NCBI GenBank assembly: GCA_964511405.1
Contig: CAZEFK010000316.1
Coordinates: forward strand, 1 to 5,673
Direction: 5' to 3'
Length of the DNA stretch: 5,673 nucleotides
DNA from: CAZEFK01 sp964511405
Lineage (GTDB): Bacteria; Pseudomonadota; Alphaproteobacteria; Elsterales; Elsteraceae
Shown: positions 5,119-5,673 of the stretch, piece after piece
How positions within the stretch are numbered: the stretch's first letter is position 1
Layout: each line of letters opens with the position of its first letter
Program-made: the position numbers and the translations under genes
Notes under the pieces: generated by a model
What the model was told of the DNA's origin: nothing
Databases searched by the model: none
The model's input: the letters and a program-made list of their open reading frames with translations, nothing else

Positions 5119-5673
5119 ATGACCGAGTCCTCGATCCCCGCCGCGGTGCGGACCGTCCTCGCCACCCTGGGCGTGCCGCCCGATCAGACCGAGGGCGGCA
5201 CGCTGGCCGTGACCTCGCCGGTCGACGGCTCCCGGATCGCCGCCGTCGCCGAAGTGCGGCCTGATGCGGTGCCGGATCGCATCGCCGCGGCGCATCAGGC
5301 TTTCCTCGCCTGGCGCGTGGTGCCGGCGCCGCGCCGGGGCGAGCTGGTGCGGCTGCTCGGCGAGGAACTGCGCGCCCACAAGGACGCGCTCGGCAGGCTG
5401 GTCAGCCTGGAGGCCGGGAAATCGCCGTCCGAGGGCCTGGGCGAAGTGCAGGAGATGATCGACATCTGCGACTTCGCGGTCGGGCTGTCGCGCCAGCTCC
5501 ACGGCCTGGTGATCCAGTCCGAGCGCCCCGACCACAAGCTGACCGAGCAGTGGCACCCGGCCGGCGTGGTCGGCGTCATCTCCGCCTTCAACTTCCCGGT
5601 CGCGGTCTGGTCGTGGAACGCCGCGATCGCGCTGGTGTGCGGCGACGCCGTGGTCTGGAAGCCGTCGGAGAAG
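5119..5673 (+). CDS. amaB: ALDH7-family aldehyde dehydrogenase, probable 2-aminoadipate 6-semialdehyde dehydrogenase, N-terminal part
   Basis: The first 185 residues of a gene that runs off the right edge; full members are about 500 residues. The reaction is NAD(P)-dependent oxidation of 2-aminoadipate 6-semialdehyde (the open form of the AmaA product) to 2-aminoadipate, in the cytoplasm. EAGKSPSEGLGEVQEMIDIC (98-117) and FAVGLSRQLHGLVIQSERP (119-137) are signatures of the antiquitin (ALDH7A1/AmaB) branch rather than of general ALDHs. WHPAGVVGVISAFNFPVAVW (145-164) contains Asn158, the oxyanion-hole residue, and VVWKPSEK (178-185) contains Lys181, which contacts the NAD ribose. The catalytic Cys and Glu lie beyond the window, so an intact active site cannot be confirmed. 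The gene follows amaA by 28 bases with no terminator between them, so the unit continues rightward. Other ALDH7 substrates are possible, but the neighbours support this call. Confidence 0.92.
   Translation, partial: MTESSIPAAVRTVLATLGVPPDQTEGGTLAVTSPVDGSRIAAVAEVRPDAVPDRIAAAHQAFLAWRVVPAPRRGELVRLLGEELRAHKDALGRLVSLEAGKSPSEGLGEVQEMIDICDFAVGLSRQLHGLVIQSERPDHKLTEQWHPAGVVGVISAFNFPVAVWSWNAAIALVCGDAVVWKPSEK

Noticed and set aside
3741..5165. Long minus-strand open frame (474 codons) opposite the FAD oxidase gene
   Set aside because: It has no recognisable motif and a low-complexity composition, and it covers an oxidase with intact FAD motifs. It is a shadow of GC-rich codon use.

Overview
The window is very GC-rich (roughly 70%, with G or C at most third codon positions) and almost entirely coding, with one 115-base divergent intergenic region. 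Base composition, the gcvA-type LysR regulator and the style of the proteins suggest an alphaproteobacterium, perhaps of the Rhodospirillales or Rhizobiales. That placement is an inference; no rRNA or other marker gene is present.

Left half, minus strand (read from 2345 down to 1): a tight three-gene unit. It holds a LysR-family regulator, a periplasmic family-3 (amino-acid type) solute-binding protein with a twin-arginine-like signal peptide, and the N-terminal 179 residues of an enolase-superfamily enzyme of the muconate-lactonizing (MLE) subgroup, cut by the window edge. The gaps between genes are 1 and 9 bases, so they are probably one transcript. No ABC permease or ATPase gene lies in the window.

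Centre (2346-2460): the divergent control region. It holds a 7-bp inverted repeat with a 20-base spacer next to the LysR ribosome-binding site, and a second inverted repeat with a 6-base loop that overlaps a weak candidate promoter for the rightward genes.

Right half, plus strand (2461-5673): a three-gene unit that reads as the lower part of the pipecolate/2-aminoadipate route of lysine breakdown. The genes are hglS (DUF1338; 2-oxoadipate dioxygenase/decarboxylase), an FAD-dependent amine/amino-acid oxidase that fits AmaA (L-pipecolate oxidase), and the start of an ALDH7-family aldehyde dehydrogenase that fits AmaB (2-aminoadipate 6-semialdehyde dehydrogenase). The expected flow is pipecolate -> piperideine-6-carboxylate/aminoadipate semialdehyde -> 2-aminoadipate -> (transamination, gene not seen) -> 2-oxoadipate -> D-2-hydroxyglutarate. 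Pseudomonas putida, from memory, has the same set of genes (amaA, amaB, a LysR gene and the DUF1338 gene) side by side in a different order.

The simplest reading is one lysine/pipecolate catabolic locus under a divergent LysR regulator, with its own uptake binding protein. The least explained member is the enolase-superfamily enzyme, which might bring an isomer or derivative of lysine or pipecolate into the pathway. The solute-binding protein also lacks an acidic residue usually used to hold the amino group of ordinary amino acids, which is compatible with an unusual ligand.
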